Origin: Desulfofundulus salinus
Lineage (GTDB): Bacteria; Bacillota; Desulfotomaculia; Desulfotomaculales; Desulfovirgulaceae
Length of the DNA stretch: 64,000 nt
Direction of reading: 5' to 3'
NCBI RefSeq assembly: GCF_003627965.1
Contig: NZ_RBWE01000001.1
Span: forward strand, 1,783,382 to 1,847,381
In this document: positions 53,296-60,066 of the stretch, piece after piece
How the letters are laid out: the number at the start of each line of letters is the position of its first letter
How positions within the stretch are numbered: the first letter of the stretch is position 1
Notes under the pieces: model-generated
Database searches by the model: none
What the model saw: only the letters and a program-made list of their open reading frames with translations
What the model was told of the DNA's origin: nothing
Translations under genes and position numbers: made by a program

Positions 53296-53682
53296 CTAAT
53301 TTTCTGGCTCCTTACTTTTTATTTTTCTTTCCTGGGCCTCTATTTCCTCAATCCATTCGAGGGCCTTCAGGATTTGTTCTTTGCCCGCTTTGCTCAGGCG
53401 GCTTATACGGCCAAAAAGGAGCAGGGCTTCTTTGTCGGCATCTCCAGCAGGGGATTTTCGTGTAGGCAAGGTAGGAGGAGTGGGATCATCAGAAAGGCCA
53501 AGAAGCCAATCGATCGAAACCTGGTAATAATCGGCAAACATTTTAAGAGTATTATAGTCAGGCTTGCGCCTATTTACTTCATATTGAGCGTAGGTACTTC
53601 TAGACATATTAAAGATTTTTGCTAATTCTTCTTGCGTTAGTCCTTTTTTCTTTCGTAAAAAGGTAAGCCTTTCCCCAATCAT
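53296..53682 (-). CDS. ImmR/cI-like XRE repressor
   Basis: The 128-residue protein has an N-terminal HTH_XRE domain (ERLTFLRKKKGLTQEELAKIF, MSRSTYAQYEVNRRKPDYNT, LKMFADYYQVSIDWLLG) and a short C-terminal helix (RISRLSKAGKEQILKALEWI). It lacks the RecA-dependent peptidase domain, which fits control by the neighbouring ImmA. It lies divergent to the Cro-like gene across an array of operators. ATG 53682 fits the spacing from GCAGGAAG. Confidence 0.85.
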   Translation of the reverse strand: MIGERLTFLRKKKGLTQEELAKIFNMSRSTYAQYEVNRRKPDYNTLKMFADYYQVSIDWLLGLSDDPTPPTLPTRKSPAGDADKEALLLFGRISRLSKAGKEQILKALEWIEEIEAQERKIKSKEPEN

Positions 53683-53709
53683 CTTCATCACTTCCTGCTT
53701 TATATTATA

Positions 53710-53817
53710 GTCGCCATCCGCGACATTTAAAATATTTGTCGCGATTCTCATCAAAAAACTATTGACAGTCGCGTTACGCAACAGTATAATATGGGAAGCA
53801 GGGTCGCGTTTCGCAAC
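53710..53817. promoter_or_regulatory. Four 15-bp operators of the lysogeny switch
   Basis: Related sites: GTCGCCATCCGCGAC (53710-53724), GTCGCGATTCTCATC (53738-53752), GTCGCGTTACGCAAC (53768-53782) and GTCGCGTTTCGCAAC (53803-53817). They are partly palindromic (GTCGC...GCGAC or GCAAC) and 28 to 35 bases apart. The first sits just upstream of a minus-strand TATAAT (complement of 53704-53709) for the repressor gene. The third lies exactly between -35 and -10 of the plus promoter. The repressor and the Cro-like protein are the probable ligands. Confidence 0.8.
53762..53790 (+). promoter_or_regulatory. Consensus early promoter (PR-like)
   Basis: TTGACA (53762-53767) and TATAAT (53785-53790) with 17-base spacing match the sigma-A consensus exactly. 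It faces the Cro-like gene and the early region. An operator fills the spacer, so a bound repressor would block RNA polymerase. Confidence 0.92.
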
Positions 53818-53850
53818 AGTCACCTACTATACTTACAGGGGGTGAGGTAA

Positions 53851-54189
53851 TTGAAGCAGGATAAATCAAGAGGCTGGCTGGTAAAATATCGTGGAAATTT
53901 TACGCATCAACAAGTTGCTAATATGGCGGGCATAAGCCGTTCGTACTATACAGAAATTGAGTCGGGGTTAAAAAACCCAAGTGTTACTACAGCAAAAAAA
54001 ATAGCTATGGTGCTTGGTTTTGATTGGACCCTTTTTTTTAAAGATGATGGTTGCGAAACGCATCAAAACACCAACTCTAAACTGTGTGCTACCGGGACTG
54101 AGGGGGGGCTAAATTATAACATGCCCCCCGAGCGCAAAAGAAAGATATGTCCAGTCCTACAGGCATACATGATCGCAAACACTGTATAG
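53851..54189 (+). CDS. Cro-like XRE-family regulator
   Basis: The 112-residue protein starts with an HTH_XRE domain: THQQVANMAGISRSYYTEIE, SGLKNPSVTTAKKIAMVLGF and DWTLFF. The C-terminal 40 residues have no clear domain. TTG 53851 follows GGGGGTGAGG. It is the first gene of the early rightward transcript and diverges from the ImmR-like repressor, the usual place of Cro. A further operator-like site lies within its coding region at 54050-54064. Confidence 0.8.
   Translation: MKQDKSRGWLVKYRGNFTHQQVANMAGISRSYYTEIESGLKNPSVTTAKKIAMVLGFDWTLFFKDDGCETHQNTNSKLCATGTEGGLNYNMPPERKRKICPVLQAYMIANTV
54050..54064. promoter_or_regulatory. Fifth operator copy inside the cro-like gene
   Basis: GTTGCGAAACGCATC (54050-54064) is the inverted form of the operator motif (its complement reads GATGCGTTTCGCAAC, against GTCGCGTTTCGCAAC). 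It lies about 230 bases from the main array and could let the repressor loop DNA or act as a roadblock. Confidence 0.55.
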
Positions 54190-54380
54190 AGTCTCGCTGC
54201 AGGTAGTGGATAGGGGACGATTGTGCTGTTCCGTGGACTGGCCGGCTGGCTTGGGCTATTCTCCTGAAGCAGGTAAGACCAGAAGATAACTAGTTACTTA
54301 ATTATACTACTGGTACGGTACAAAATTTGGAGAAATCCCGCCCAGGGTTGCCGATGGGCGGGTCAAGTCAAGCTCTCTGA

Positions 54381-54989
54381 TCAGCTTATTTTATGAGCCC
54401 TTCTGATGAGGTTACCTAAATTGGTACGGTTCCAGAGTGCTACGTTTATTTCCTTAGCTTCTTCGATCATCTGGTCAGTGAAATATTGGTTCGTAATAAC
54501 GATGCTCCCGTGGCACCCGTACCACCGTTGGCCTCGGGTAACTTCGCCGAGCACGTTAACGCCAACTCTCCCGTAGTTTTGTAATTTCTTGGCTTGAATA
54601 GCGAACTTTCTTCCTTGTTGGTCAATTATTACAAGGTCGGCCCCGTGGTCCTTCATCTCCGGGGTCAGGAGAGTCTGATAACCCAGTTTTTGAAAGAGCT
54701 TTTCCAGGAACTCTTCAAACTCACGGCCAGACATACGGTCAATAACTTTAAGAGCAGCTTTCGGGTTGTGCCAGGGAAAGTCGTCATCATTGTAAGTTTT
54801 TTTACTCATCGGTTTATTGCTTGTTATTCTGACAGGTGGAAGATTAGTTTTCCTTGTTCGTCTTTTACTTAGTGCTCTTAATAAGTTTTCTAACTGGCTA
54901 AAGAGAAAAAGAATAACAATTAGCGGCCAGATTACTTTTATAATTTCCCACATGTATTTAAAAATTAACGTGACGTCAACAGTCTGCAA
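54381..54989 (-). CDS. Membrane-anchored Mrr-like restriction endonuclease
   Basis: The protein (about 202 residues from TTG 54989) has an N-terminal membrane segment (IIKVIWPLIVILFLFS) and a basic linker (SKRRTRKTN). A PD-(D/E)XK Mrr-type domain follows (MSGREFEEFLEKLFQKLGYQ, DHGADLVIID and FAIQAKK as the catalytic D...QxK). It ends IVITNQYFTDQMIEEAKEI, typical of the family. Mrr enzymes cut modified DNA. TTG 54989 has GGAGGG upstream; ATG 54953 is an alternative. A membrane-tethered nuclease in a mobile element suggests defence against incoming DNA, which is inference. Confidence 0.75.
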   Translation of the reverse strand: MQTVDVTLIFKYMWEIIKVIWPLIVILFLFSQLENLLRALSKRRTRKTNLPPVRITSNKPMSKKTYNDDDFPWHNPKAALKVIDRMSGREFEEFLEKLFQKLGYQTLLTPEMKDHGADLVIIDQQGRKFAIQAKKLQNYGRVGVNVLGEVTRGQRWYGCHGSIVITNQYFTDQMIEEAKEINVALWNRTNLGNLIRRAHKIS

Positions 54990-55082
54990 ACATCTTTTCC
55001 CTCCCCCCTCGGTCGAACTGGCAACCCCAACCAGCAAATTTCGACGCCGGGGGAGGGAAAACCTCCCAAAAGGCGGTGCGTT

Positions 55083-55241
55083 ATGGCTGATCTACGATGC
55101 CCCAAGTGCGGTAAGCTACTCCTTAAGTTTCAAGTACACGGGTCAATTACTCTTATCGTGAAATGCCCCAGGTGTAAAAACCTTTGTTCCCTATCTATGG
55201 AAGTAAGGGGGGAAACCCGTGACACAACAGGACAGGGCTGA
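55083..55241 (+). CDS. Com-like zinc-finger protein
   Basis: The 52-residue protein MADLRCPKCGKLLLK...VKCPRCKNLCSL has two CxxC pairs. It resembles the Com family of Mu-like phages, small zinc proteins that activate translation of a downstream methyltransferase gene. Here a C5 methyltransferase lies 1.9 kb downstream rather than adjacent. The gene lies just after a GGGAGG/CCTCCC hairpin in an otherwise short-ORF region. Confidence 0.6.
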   Translation: MADLRCPKCGKLLLKFQVHGSITLIVKCPRCKNLCSLSMEVRGETRDTTGQG

Positions 55242-55395
55242 CATGGAAACTTTCTGCCGGCTGATAGCGGTAGGGATACATAGGCGGTTGCAGCGGGAGG
55301 TGAAATCTAATGCCACGAAAAACGTGCTATATCTGCGGCCAGCACCCTCGGGTAAGGAAAAAGGATCCGTGGGGCAAGTGGCAGCGGGTAAGTGA
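55219..55395 (+). CDS. Possible small hypothetical protein
   Basis: A 58-residue frame from GTG 55219 has a fair ribosome binding site (AGGGGGG, six bases away). It overlaps the Com-like gene by 23 bases and the zinc-finger protein at 55310 by 86 bases. The sequence (DMETFCRLIAVGIHRRLQRE) looks helical at first but becomes low in structure in the overlap. It may be real only in its first half. Confidence 0.3.
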   Translation: MTQQDRADMETFCRLIAVGIHRRLQREVKSNATKNVLYLRPAPSGKEKGSVGQVAAGK

Positions 55396-55510
55396 CCTGC
55401 GACCGGCCGGAGGTGGCCGGTGGGTATGCTCCCGGTGTATAGCTGCTACTGTCAGGGGCACGGTGGCGCTTGCCCTGGGCCGGGAGGATGTGGTGGAGGT
55501 GATGGCTTAG
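55310..55510 (+). CDS. Small double-CxxC zinc-ribbon protein
   Basis: The 66-residue protein has CYICG near the start and CSRCIA near residue 41, spaced as a zinc ribbon, with basic residues between. RBS GGGAGGTG lies seven bases before the ATG. Such ribbons in phage-like elements may bind nucleic acid. No specific family recognised. Confidence 0.6.
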   Translation: MPRKTCYICGQHPRVRKKDPWGKWQRVSDLRPAGGGRWVCSRCIAATVRGTVALALGREDVVEVMA

Positions 55511-55566
55511 AAGTCACCTATCGACCCATATTTCTCGAAATTTAAAACCCAAGGGGGTAGTTGTTA

Positions 55567-55800
55567 ATGGGTGGAAGCTGTGATAAATACGTGCAGGCTG
55601 TGCAAGACATAGAGGCAGTAGCTTTCTGGAGGTATCACTGTGGTGCTGTGCCAGCAGCGCTGGTAAGCACTATACGCGATCGAGCTAGGGAAGACCATGA
55701 ATACGCCGAGCATATAGCGCGCCTGGTACGATCTGGGACGTATTTAGTGTCAAATGCAACACTGGCTCGTGTCATGTCTGAGATCATCCCAATGGCGTAA
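55567..55800 (+). CDS. Hypothetical helical protein
   Basis: The 77-residue protein is predicted mostly helical (KYVQAVQDIEAVAFWRYHCG, IRDRAREDHEYAEHIARLV). RBS AAGGGGG is nine bases before ATG 55567. It sits in a row of small same-strand genes. No known family. Confidence 0.5.
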   Translation: MGGSCDKYVQAVQDIEAVAFWRYHCGAVPAALVSTIRDRAREDHEYAEHIARLVRSGTYLVSNATLARVMSEIIPMA

Positions 55801-55844
55801 CACCTGGGCATTTGCCTAACCTCGCAAGAAAGAGGTCTAATGAG

Positions 55845-56165
55845 ATGATTTTATTCAAACCGGAGCATGTTCAGCCAATCATACGGGGCAAAAAGACCCA
55901 GACCCGGCGCACCGGCAAATGCCGGTGGCGCCCCGGGTCTATACACCAGGCCAAAACCGATTTTAAGAAGGGTAGTAAACCTTTTGCCTTGCTCCGCATT
56001 GTTTCCGTGCGCCAGGAGCGCTTGGGGGATATTTCGGAGGAAGATGCCAAGCGGGAAGGTTATCCGTCTATCGAGGCTTACAAAGAGGTTTTTAAGCGGA
56101 TATATGGATGGTGGGACCCGAACGAGCTGGTGTGGGTTGTAGACTTCGAGGTGGTATCGGTTTAA
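55845..56165 (+). CDS. ASCH-domain protein
   Basis: The 106-residue protein starts ILFKPEHVQPIIRGKKTQTR, the ASCH signature (hydrophobic start, then GxKxxTxR). It has FALLRIVSVRQERLGDISEED and EGYPSIEAYKEVFKRIYGWW, ending with the WVVDFE strand. ASCH domains have a PUA-like fold and bind or modify RNA or nucleosides. They are frequent in phage early regions. ATG 55845 is the best start; GAGGT lies about ten bases upstream. Confidence 0.8.
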   Translation: MILFKPEHVQPIIRGKKTQTRRTGKCRWRPGSIHQAKTDFKKGSKPFALLRIVSVRQERLGDISEEDAKREGYPSIEAYKEVFKRIYGWWDPNELVWVVDFEVVSV

Positions 56166-56196
56166 AGTGTATGTCCTGAGAAAAGAGGGTGTGAGT

Positions 56197-56382
56197 ATGG
56201 GACAGGTGTTTTTCCGTACAAAACAGGAAGCTGAAAAGTATGCCCGCTGGATTGCGGGCAGTGCCTGGAGGCATTGCTGCAAAGTTGAGCCAGCGGGATT
56301 CAACAAGAACAGTGGGTGGATACTTAGGATGTATGAGGTGGATAACCCTAAAGGGGGCGTAAGTTATGGCAAACATAGATGA
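56197..56382 (+). CDS. Small hypothetical protein
   Basis: The 61-residue protein (GQVFFRTKQEAEKYARWIAG start) contains CC and several aromatic residues and ends basic. It starts at ATG 56197 behind GAGGGTGTG and overlaps the next gene by 17 bases, so it is part of the same transcript. No family recognised. Confidence 0.5.
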   Translation: MGQVFFRTKQEAEKYARWIAGSAWRHCCKVEPAGFNKNSGWILRMYEVDNPKGGVSYGKHR

Positions 56383-56587
56383 TTTGCTTGGTAAGTTGGA
56401 AGTCCCCTGCCAGGCCTGCAAAGGTGAGGGATATATAGGCGGTGTTGACGATGATGGGATGATACATGAAAACGTATGTCCCGAGTGCAGGGGAAAGAAG
56501 TACATGCCGTCCGAAGTGGGCAGAAAATTGCTGGACTTTATTAGGAAGTATTTATGCGAGGAACAAAATTGCAGGTGGTGGCTGTAG
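56366..56587 (+). CDS. Small DnaJ-type zinc-finger protein
   Basis: The 73-residue protein has CQACKGEGYIGG and CPECRGKKYMP, the CxxCxGxG-like repeats of the DnaJ cysteine-rich domain, probably binding one zinc. The J domain is absent. The C-terminus is helical with a further CEEQNC pair. Such proteins are frequent in phage genomes with unknown role. Confidence 0.65.
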   Translation: MANIDDLLGKLEVPCQACKGEGYIGGVDDDGMIHENVCPECRGKKYMPSEVGRKLLDFIRKYLCEEQNCRWWL

Positions 56588-56683
56588 ATGAAGTTACTAC
56601 GTTACCTTATTAGTCAGCTAAGAAGGTACAGGTATAAGAAACACTGGAGAAAGAACTACTTCCGAGCAGGATACCTGATTTAG
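56588..56683 (+). CDS. Very short basic peptide
   Basis: A 31-residue ORF starts directly after the preceding stop. It is rich in K, R and Y (LRRYRYKKHWRKNYFRAGY). No ribosome binding site is clear, so translation would rely on coupling. It may be a filler ORF. Confidence 0.3.
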   Translation: MKLLRYLISQLRRYRYKKHWRKNYFRAGYLI

Positions 56684-56692
56684 GTGGTGCGT

Positions 56693-56926
56693 ATGCGTGT
56701 TGTCAATACCAGGCATTGCGAAAGGAGAATAGAGCAAAGGGGCATTAACCGACGCGGGCTTCGTGAGGCTATTTTAAGGGCCTATCGTCATGCCAGCAAA
56801 AACGATGTCAGCAAAACTATACGGCTGGAGCTTTCCGGTGCACATGAAGGGATAATTGCCGTGTGTGAGGTTGTTCCGGCGAAAATCAGGGTCATAACCG
56901 TCTACCGCGAGGGGATGCGAGCATGA
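56693..56926 (+). CDS. DUF4258-like protein
   Basis: The 77-residue protein has HCERRIEQRGINRRGLREAI near the start and IRVITVYREG at the end, the layout of DUF4258 and RelE-like folds (H..R...RGI helix followed by strands). Such proteins sometimes act as toxins, but no antitoxin gene is visible. ATG 56693 follows AGGTGG; the stop overlaps the next start. Confidence 0.55.
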   Translation: MRVVNTRHCERRIEQRGINRRGLREAILRAYRHASKNDVSKTIRLELSGAHEGIIAVCEVVPAKIRVITVYREGMRA

Positions 56927-57087
56927 CATCTATAAGAATAGGTATGCGTATGATACATATACCTACGGGGCGAGAAGTAGAAGTATATGCAGTTGAAGAT
57001 GGATATTTTGAGGTGATATGTGTACCAGACGGGGCAAGGTGGAGGTTGGCGTTTGAAAGTATAAAGGAGTTTTGCCTGTTGTACTGA
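56923..57087 (+). CDS. Small hypothetical protein
   Basis: The 54-residue protein is probably beta-rich (GREVEVYAVEDGYFEVICVP). It begins ATGA-overlapped with the preceding gene, which supports translation. The methyltransferase gene follows after 15 bases. No family recognised. Confidence 0.5.
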   Translation: MTSIRIGMRMIHIPTGREVEVYAVEDGYFEVICVPDGARWRLAFESIKEFCLLY

Positions 57088-57102
57088 TATTGGAGGTATA
57101 AA

Positions 57103-58638
57103 ATGAAAGAGTTTACGGTGTTGCATTTATTCTCGGGCATTGGAGGGGCAGCTTTAGGTTTCCAGCAGGCGGTATCGGAATATAAGGGCATGGTCGGCAG
57201 GTTTCGCACCCTGGCCGGTATCGACGTGGACCCGGAAGCCTGTCAGGATTTTCGGACCCTGACAGGAGCCCCGGCGGTGGAAATGGACCTGTTCTCACGG
57301 GCAGACTACATAGCTTTTCACGGTCACGAGCCGCCGGCAGATTGGCGGGAGGTTTCGGCGGAAGACCTGCTGGCAGCAACCGGGGGAGAATATCCTGACG
57401 TAGTTTTTCTCTCGCCCCCATGTAAAGGCTTTACCGGTCTACTTCCCGAGAAGGTCGCTATGTCAGAGAAATACCAGGCCTTGAACCGTTTGGTAGTACG
57501 GGGCTTGGCGCTGACCATGCAGGCCTTTGGAGAAGACCCGCCCTCAATCATCATGCTGGAAAATGTCCCCCGCATTACTTCCCGGGGGGAATGGCTTCTA
57601 AGACAAGTAAAACGCCTGTTACGTCGATATGGGTACGTGTTTCACGAGGGTTTTCACTGTTGCGGGGAAATTGGAGGGCTGGCGCAACGTAGAAAGAGGT
57701 ACCTGCTGATAGCAAGGCTGGAAAAAAAGATGACTGCGTTTGTATATCGGCCACCTTCCCGAAGGCTTAAAACAATCGGGGAAGTGTTGGGAAAGTTGCC
57801 CCTTCCTGACGACCCTTCTATGGGTCCGATGCATCGACTACCAAGACTCCAGTGGCGAACGTGGGTAAGGTTGGCCCTTATTCCACCCGGGGGAGACTGG
57901 CGGGATCTGGAGCATCTGGACTTTGAAAATCTCAGGCTCAAACATACACCACGCACAGGTGCTTACCAGGTTGCCATGTGGGACGAGCCATGCGGAACTG
58001 TTATCGGGAGTGCCCGGGTGCAGGGAAGCAACGGGGTTGCGGCAATAGCGGACCCGCGTGTTCCGGAAACCTGGCGAACAATAGCATTCAGGGTGGTGAG
58101 GTGGGAAGAACCGGGGCCATGTATCACAGGTGCCAGGTTTGGGAGTGGGGCGTTAGCCGTGGCAGACCCCCGATTGGGGTGTCGCCCTCGAAGTGGCAGC
58201 TATAAGGTCCAAGCATGGAACGAGCCTGCCGCTACGGTAATCGGTGCCGGGGACATCCATGCAGGGGCGGCCGCCGTGGCGGACCCACGCATTCCTACAG
58301 ACGACGAGCGCCCGAACCCGCCGCCGGTGATAATAGCCCTGGATGGCACCTGGCATCGGCCTCTTACTACCTTGGAGTTGGCGGTGCTCCAGGGGTTCCC
58401 GGCGGTTATGCCGGACGGCAGGCCGCTAACCTTGGTCGGGAAATCTGACGCACGCTGGCGGGAGCGAATAGGAAACGCCGTCCCCCCGCCGACGGCCCGG
58501 GCAATAGGGGAACAAATACTGTTGGCTTTGCTGGTAAGTTCCCAGGGTGAATGGGCTTTGGGGAACACAGGAGTATGGGTTGTTGGAAATAATACGGAAA
58601 GAATGAGCCTGTTCTCTAACGAGGGGGCCCGGTCATGA
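57103..58638 (+). CDS. DNA (cytosine-5-)-methyltransferase
   Basis: The 511-residue C5 methyltransferase shows motif I LHLFSGIGGAALGFQ and motif IV SPPCKGFTG with the catalytic cysteine. Motif VI is MLENVPRI, motif VIII AQRRKRYLLIA, and motif X RIGNAVPPPTARAIGEQI. The long middle contains repeated DPR segments (ADPRVPETWR, ADPRLGCRPR, ADPRIPTDDE), marking the target-recognition region. No cognate endonuclease adjoins it, so it is probably an orphan enzyme protecting the element. It overlaps the next ORF by four bases. Confidence 0.9.
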   Translation: MKEFTVLHLFSGIGGAALGFQQAVSEYKGMVGRFRTLAGIDVDPEACQDFRTLTGAPAVEMDLFSRADYIAFHGHEPPADWREVSAEDLLAATGGEYPDVVFLSPPCKGFTGLLPEKVAMSEKYQALNRLVVRGLALTMQAFGEDPPSIIMLENVPRITSRGEWLLRQVKRLLRRYGYVFHEGFHCCGEIGGLAQRRKRYLLIARLEKKMTAFVYRPPSRRLKTIGEVLGKLPLPDDPSMGPMHRLPRLQWRTWVRLALIPPGGDWRDLEHLDFENLRLKHTPRTGAYQVAMWDEPCGTVIGSARVQGSNGVAAIADPRVPETWRTIAFRVVRWEEPGPCITGARFGSGALAVADPRLGCRPRSGSYKVQAWNEPAATVIGAGDIHAGAAAVADPRIPTDDERPNPPPVIIALDGTWHRPLTTLELAVLQGFPAVMPDGRPLTLVGKSDARWRERIGNAVPPPTARAIGEQILLALLVSSQGEWALGNTGVWVVGNNTERMSLFSNEGARS

Positions 58639-58949
58639 CAACGGAAGAGTTTTTAACTTGGCTGGACAATTTGCAGGAGGAAATGGAAAGTGGGCTTTTG
58701 GAAGCGGGCTATAGTTACAGAGACATCGAGGATGCTAAAACTGCTATATTGGCTCTCACTTCCGAAGAAGAAAAAGAAGCAAGACAATCTCTTCTCTCCC
58801 GCTTCAAAAAGGAAAAACTTGCATTATTGTTTTACATGGTTGGCAGGATGGATGGCATGATAGACGGGTTTAAGCAGGGGTACAACGAAGCGTTATACAG
58901 GCAGGGTAACAAAAGAGGGGAGATTTATAAACATGAGGTTACACAATAG
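58635..58949 (+). CDS. Hypothetical helical protein
   Basis: The 104-residue acidic helical protein (EFLTWLDNLQEEMESGLLEA, MVGRMDGMIDGFKQGYNEAL) starts with an ATGA overlap from the methyltransferase and overlaps the initiator gene by 17 bases. Its position suggests a role in the replication module. No family recognised. Confidence 0.55.
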   Translation: MTTEEFLTWLDNLQEEMESGLLEAGYSYRDIEDAKTAILALTSEEEKEARQSLLSRFKKEKLALLFYMVGRMDGMIDGFKQGYNEALYRQGNKRGEIYKHEVTQ

Positions 58950-60066
58950 ACAAATAAAGGCATCTTTCTGGAATGATCCCGACCTGCTTCAGTGGCCAAG
59001 AGAAAAGCGGTGGTTTTATCTTGGCCTGGTACAGCTGGCCGACGACAGTGGCTGTCTGGAAAACTCTCCCTTTGCGTTTAAAATCCAACTCTTCCCCTCG
59101 CCACTCGATGCTGACATAACGGTTGAACTGCTTACACAGTGGCGTGATGAGCTTATACAAGCAGGTAAACTCATACCTTATGATGTTGGCGGCAAGCCGT
59201 ATCTGTATATAGCTAACTTCCACAAGCACCAGACACCGGACAAGCCCACGCCCCCGAGCAAGGCCAGCATTCCATTGCCGCCTTGGTTGGAGTGGGTAGA
59301 GGGGGAGAGCAGGAGGACCAGCCGGTACGTGGTCCGGGAAGAGTTGTTGCCTGTTTCACTAACTGATGACCATTGTCCAGGATATGTCCGGGACGTGTCC
59401 GGGACAAGTCCGGGACAGGTCCGGGTAGAACTGGAACCGGAACTGGAACTAAATAATACTTTCCTTACGGAAAGGGCGAACGCGCCTGACGGCGCGGCGG
59501 TGCCTGACGGCACTCGCCAGGGGGATTCTTTGCCTTTGCCAAACGAGGGCGAAAGCCAGGAAGAAATCACGCAAGAAGGAGACAGCGATGAGAAAACCCC
59601 TGTTATCCCTATCACGTCAACTGTTGAAAGTATCGTAATTCCTGCCGAAAATGGGGGCATTGACGAGAAAGTTACGCCCCTTAAACTCAAGAGAGCAAAA
59701 AACAAGGCCGACCCCAGGGTAAGGCATGTCCTGCGCTATTTCCAGGATACAGCGGTTAAACACATGGGCCTAACTCCCGTGATTGACTACGGGAAACACG
59801 GCAAGCTAATCAAGCAGCGCCTGGCTGCATTGGACCACGACCATGAGGACCCTGATGAATCACTGTCCGAAATGTGTCGACTGATAGACGCATTTTTTGA
59901 GACGGACGACCCCTTTGTGTCCCGGGCCGGCCGCACTATATCAGTGTTTCTTGCTGCCAACGTGTTCGAGAAACTGCGTCAAACGCTTGCCCGAGCACAA
60001 CCGCCAGTTAGTCAGCGAACATACGAGCGACCTGAGTTCTTAGATTGGGAAATCGGGGGTGCCTGA
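58933..60066 (+). CDS. Replication initiator-like protein (phage O / DnaD-type)
   Basis: The 377-residue protein has an N-terminal winged-helix-like half (ASFWNDPDLLQWPREKRWFY, ITVELLTQWRDELIQAGKLI, YLYIANFHKHQTPDKP). This matches phage replisome-organiser proteins. A low-complexity acidic linker follows (about 160-250), then a helical C-terminus (LRYFQDTAVKHMGL, LSEMCRLIDAFFETDDPF). The linker region holds five 11-bp DNA repeats, as in the lambda O gene whose origin lies inside it. It overlaps the helicase gene (TGATG). DNA binding is inferred from this arrangement. Confidence 0.78.
   Translation: MRLHNRQIKASFWNDPDLLQWPREKRWFYLGLVQLADDSGCLENSPFAFKIQLFPSPLDADITVELLTQWRDELIQAGKLIPYDVGGKPYLYIANFHKHQTPDKPTPPSKASIPLPPWLEWVEGESRRTSRYVVREELLPVSLTDDHCPGYVRDVSGTSPGQVRVELEPELELNNTFLTERANAPDGAAVPDGTRQGDSLPLPNEGESQEEITQEGDSDEKTPVIPITSTVESIVIPAENGGIDEKVTPLKLKRAKNKADPRVRHVLRYFQDTAVKHMGLTPVIDYGKHGKLIKQRLAALDHDHEDPDESLSEMCRLIDAFFETDDPFVSRAGRTISVFLAANVFEKLRQTLARAQPPVSQRTYERPEFLDWEIGGA
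59375..59429. repeat. Five 11-bp iterons inside the initiator gene
   Basis: Repeats start at 59375, 59386, 59397, 59408 and 59419, each based on GTCCGGGACRN: GTCCAGGATAT, GTCCGGGACGT, GTCCGGGACAA, GTCCGGGACAG and GTCCGGGTAGA. The 11-base period is not a multiple of three, so the protein is not repeated in step. This indicates conservation at DNA level. One helical turn of spacing fits binding of several initiator molecules on one face, as at an origin. Confidence 0.75.

Noticed and set aside
59461-59520. Second repeat (GCGCCTGACGG / GGTGCCTGACGG) in the initiator gene
   Set aside because: Only two imperfect copies exist and they may come from the low-complexity acidic linker, so no site is claimed.
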